NCBI RefSeq assembly: GCF_900176405.1
Contig: NZ_FWXJ01000005.1
Coordinates: forward strand, 62,001 to 126,000
Reading direction: 5' to 3'
Length of the DNA stretch: 64,000 nt
Origin: Polynucleobacter kasalickyi
GTDB lineage: Bacteria > Pseudomonadota > Gammaproteobacteria > Burkholderiales > Burkholderiaceae
This document shows positions 61,832-64,000 of the stretch, in pieces. Under the pieces are notes generated by a model that saw nothing but the letters and a program-made list of their open reading frames with translations, did not search any database and was not told the origin of the DNA. Positions within the stretch are counted from its first letter, which is position 1; each line of letters opens with the position of its first letter. The position numbers and the translations under genes are program-made.

Positions 61832-62623
61832 TTAAATTAAAGCTTCATGTAACTGTAAAAAATCTTTTACTGCTTTTTGGACAATTATAGGTTGTTCTCT
61901 ATGCGGAGAATGACCACAATTGGGAATTTTTACCAAACTAGCTTGGGAAACAACTTCTTTGATTCCATCAATTTGAGCCATGGTGCCGTATGGATCCTCA
62001 AATCCTTGAATAGCCAATAATGGACATTGAATCGATGAAATTTCTTGAACAATATTCCAATGTTTAAAGTCCGCATTTAACCAAATATCATTCCACCCCC
62101 AAAATGCAGAATCTACATCCTGATGGTATTTGGCCAATTTTCCTTTTAAGTCACCATGTAAATATTGTTGTTTAGCTACTTCAATACTTGAGATTGTTAG
62201 ATTTTCAACGAAAATGTGGGGAGCCATCAGAATAATCCCATTTACTAAATGGGGATGATGTGAAGCGGCCAACAAAGCAATCGATCCCCCATCACTATGA
62301 CCTAGAATCCACACTGGCTCTTTGACCTGAAGAGCTTCTAAAACTTTAGGTAATACATCCATCGCTTGTTGATGCATAAAGTCATTTTGCCAAATTTCTT
62401 TTACCCCTCGAGGCGTAGACCAACCATATGCTGGTCTTGAGTAAACAAGCCCCCGAACCCCTAATTCTTTACACAAGTTCAATGGGAAATCCCTCCATAA
62501 AGAAATAGAGCCTAAACCTTCGTGTAAAAAAACAATGATTGGTGAATCTATTCGTTCTTCATTCACCCATTGATATTCAATATCAACAGTTTTGTTCTTC
62601 CAAAAAATAGGAGTGGTTGGCAT
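61832..62623 (-). CDS. Alpha/beta hydrolase of the benzoate-type operon
   Basis: This is a 263-residue alpha/beta hydrolase with nucleophile elbow WILGHSDGGSIALL (Ser110), an acid in IQGFEDPYGTM and a histidine in PNCGHSPHREQP. In box-type benzoate clusters a hydrolase gene commonly accompanies the CoA ligase; a thioesterase or lactonase role has been suggested, but its substrate is not established here. It starts 21 bp after the ligase stop. Confidence 0.87.
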   Translation of the reverse strand: MPTTPIFWKNKTVDIEYQWVNEERIDSPIIVFLHEGLGSISLWRDFPLNLCKELGVRGLVYSRPAYGWSTPRGVKEIWQNDFMHQQAMDVLPKVLEALQVKEPVWILGHSDGGSIALLAASHHPHLVNGIILMAPHIFVENLTISSIEVAKQQYLHGDLKGKLAKYHQDVDSAFWGWNDIWLNADFKHWNIVQEISSIQCPLLAIQGFEDPYGTMAQIDGIKEVVSQASLVKIPNCGHSPHREQPIIVQKAVKDFLQLHEALI

Positions 62624-62644
62624 AGTTTATTTAATGTAAGAATA

Positions 62645-64000
62645 TCAATTAGAGCTTTTTTCTTGTTCTCTTAACTTAAATCGCTGAATTTTTCCAGTGG
62701 CAGTTTTAGGTAACTCAGTGACAAAATCAATCATTCGTGGATATTTGTAAGGTGCTAATTTGTCCTTCACAAAAGCTTGAAGTTCCTCCTTCGATACTTC
62801 CAAGTCTTGTTTAAGCACTACAAAGGCTTTCGTTTTCACAAGACCTGATTCGTCCAAAACACCAATCACGGCACTTTCTAAAACGGCAGGATGTTGCACT
62901 AAGGTACCCTCAACTTCAAAGGGAGAAACATAGATTCCGCTGATTTTAAGCATGTCATCATTACGGCCTGAATAGGTGTAATAACCCTCTGTATCTCGGA
63001 TATATTTATCACCACTTTTAGTCCATGCCCCTTGAAAAGTTTCACGTGATTTATCTCTATTATTCCAATACATTGTCGCTGAGCTAGGTCCTTTAATATA
63101 AAGATCACCAATTTCACCATCCCCCAGTGCTTCGCCGTCTTCGCCACGAATTTCTAACTCATACCCTGCTACTGGTTTACCAGATGTGCCATATTTAACG
63201 TCACCTGGGCGATTGGATAAAAAGATATGTAACATTTCAGTGGAACCAAGACCATCAATAATTTCACAGCCAAAATGCTTAGTCCAACGCTCACCAATTT
63301 CTCTTGGCAAGGCTTCTCCAGCGGAGGAACACATTCTTAAAGCAACTTGATGTTTTGGAGGTAACTCTTGACTTGCCAACATGCCGCTATAACCAGTTGG
63401 TGCACCAAAGAAAATACTCGGTTTTAATTCAACAAACCTTTTAAAAACCGCATCTGGTGTTGCACGTCCTGCCATCAGAATCGTAGTAGCTCCGACGCTT
63501 AGTGGAAAACTTAAGCCATTCCCAAGCCCATAGGCAAAAAACAATTTGGCGGCAGAAAAACAAATATCTTCTTCTTTAATTTCTAATACTGGCTTTGCAT
63601 ATAACTCAGCAGTCCAATAAGGATTAGCATGGGTATGAACAGTCCCCTTTGGCTTACCAGTTGAGCCAGAAGAATAAAGCCAAAAACCAGGATCATCCGG
63701 AGCTGTCTTAGCTGACTCCAAAGGCTTCGCAGAAGAAATCAATTTCGAAAAATCTTGAACTAAAATTTCAGGGTGCGATTTTTGAAAGGCATCTATGGTT
63801 TCTAGAGTTAGATTCGGAACAATGACGGATTTAACCTCACAAACCTTATCTTTTTTAATAATTTCTAATGCTTTACTAAGTGTCCCCATCAAATTATCAG
63901 AAATCAAAACTGTTTGCGAACGGCTATTTTCTAACATGTAGGCATAGTCATCAGCAGTCAATAGCGTGTTTACCGCAACGGGCACGATACCAGCATACAT
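62645..64000 (-). CDS. bclA: Benzoate-CoA ligase family protein (partial, N-terminus beyond window)
   Basis: 451 residues of an ANL-superfamily acyl-CoA ligase are present. The AMP-binding P-loop is YSSGSTGKPKGTVHTH, then GLGSTEMLHIF, KSGDKYIRD and GRNDDMLKISGIYVSP, and the C-terminal catalytic lysine is in TATGKIQRFKL. The frame is open at the right edge, where MYAGIVPVAVNTLL is internal in the family, so about 70-80 N-terminal residues are missing. The benzoate/hydroxybenzoate subtype is suggested by this stretch and by the adjacent importer. It forms benzoyl-CoA for the box epoxidase route, whose genes may lie just beyond 64000. Confidence 0.88.
   Translation of the reverse strand: MYAGIVPVAVNTLLTADDYAYMLENSRSQTVLISDNLMGTLSKALEIIKKDKVCEVKSVIVPNLTLETIDAFQKSHPEILVQDFSKLISSAKPLESAKTAPDDPGFWLYSSGSTGKPKGTVHTHANPYWTAELYAKPVLEIKEEDICFSAAKLFFAYGLGNGLSFPLSVGATTILMAGRATPDAVFKRFVELKPSIFFGAPTGYSGMLASQELPPKHQVALRMCSSAGEALPREIGERWTKHFGCEIIDGLGSTEMLHIFLSNRPGDVKYGTSGKPVAGYELEIRGEDGEALGDGEIGDLYIKGPSSATMYWNNRDKSRETFQGAWTKSGDKYIRDTEGYYTYSGRNDDMLKISGIYVSPFEVEGTLVQHPAVLESAVIGVLDESGLVKTKAFVVLKQDLEVSKEELQAFVKDKLAPYKYPRMIDFVTELPKTATGKIQRFKLREQEKSSN

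Noticed and set aside
1..64000. CRISPR arrays, tRNA or rRNA genes, toxin-antitoxin pairs, prophage genes
   Set aside because: No regularly spaced repeats, cloverleaf-like segments, conserved rRNA stretches or phage-type proteins were seen; a tRNAscan or Rfam search would be decisive.

Overview
The window looks like the chromosome of a low-GC, streamlined freshwater betaproteobacterium of the Burkholderiales, most plausibly Polynucleobacter or a close relative. This rests on the gene order sdhCDABE-gltA-leuC-(entericidin)-leuD-leuB-asd-fimV-truA-trpFBA-accD, which is typical of that order. It also rests on AT-rich spacers, very tight gene packing and DUF2863, a family I know mainly from betaproteobacteria. 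No rRNA, tRNA, CRISPR array, prophage or intact transposase was seen.

Positions 1-15100 are a core block, all on the minus strand: succinate dehydrogenase, citrate synthase, leucine, aspartate-semialdehyde and tryptophan biosynthesis, and the start of accD. A 529-bp divergent spacer separates it from mdh and a citE-like lyase on the plus strand. Positions 17600-31900 are mixed housekeeping genes (DUF2863, yaaA, purU, rarA, dusA, Smr, a nuclease, an HD-GYP protein). They are interrupted by a catabolic operon on the minus strand: a fumarylpyruvate-hydrolase-like gene, pcaI, pcaJ, pcaF and a nitroreductase.

From about 32000 to 64000 the window is an aromatic or heterocyclic catabolic region with three parts. 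(i) 32129-34901 holds a terephthalate-dioxygenase-like Rieske oxygenase pair plus a Bug/TctC solute-binding protein. (ii) 34988-53161 holds a luciferase-like flavin monooxygenase and a separate flavin reductase, a two-subunit molybdenum hydroxylase, an ACMSD-type amidohydrolase, alpha/beta hydrolases, 3-hydroxyisobutyrate-dehydrogenase-like enzymes, a GlcG-family protein, a Liv-type ABC importer, and a TetR regulator. The core of this set shares a 14-bp dyad, consensus NNATYNNTTGATCA, found once or twice in each of its three promoter regions, so I read it as one regulon. I do not recognise the pathway; it is the best candidate here for an undescribed system. (iii) 55463-64000 (minus strand) is a benzoate-type operon: CoA ligase (cut by the window end), hydrolase, five-gene ABC importer and a salicylate-5-hydroxylase-like NagGH pair. 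Its CoA thioester products would be expected to drain to the 3-oxoadipyl-CoA handled by pcaF.

Between (ii) and (iii), at about 55270-55435, is a short graveyard of mobile-element ends. It includes what looks like the right end and omega-RNA 3' part of an IS200/IS605 (TnpB) element without its protein. Other oddities are Lys/Ala-rich tails on two metabolic enzymes, an alpha/beta hydrolase with glycine in place of the nucleophilic serine, and a Tat/Sec pair of paralogous binding proteins.
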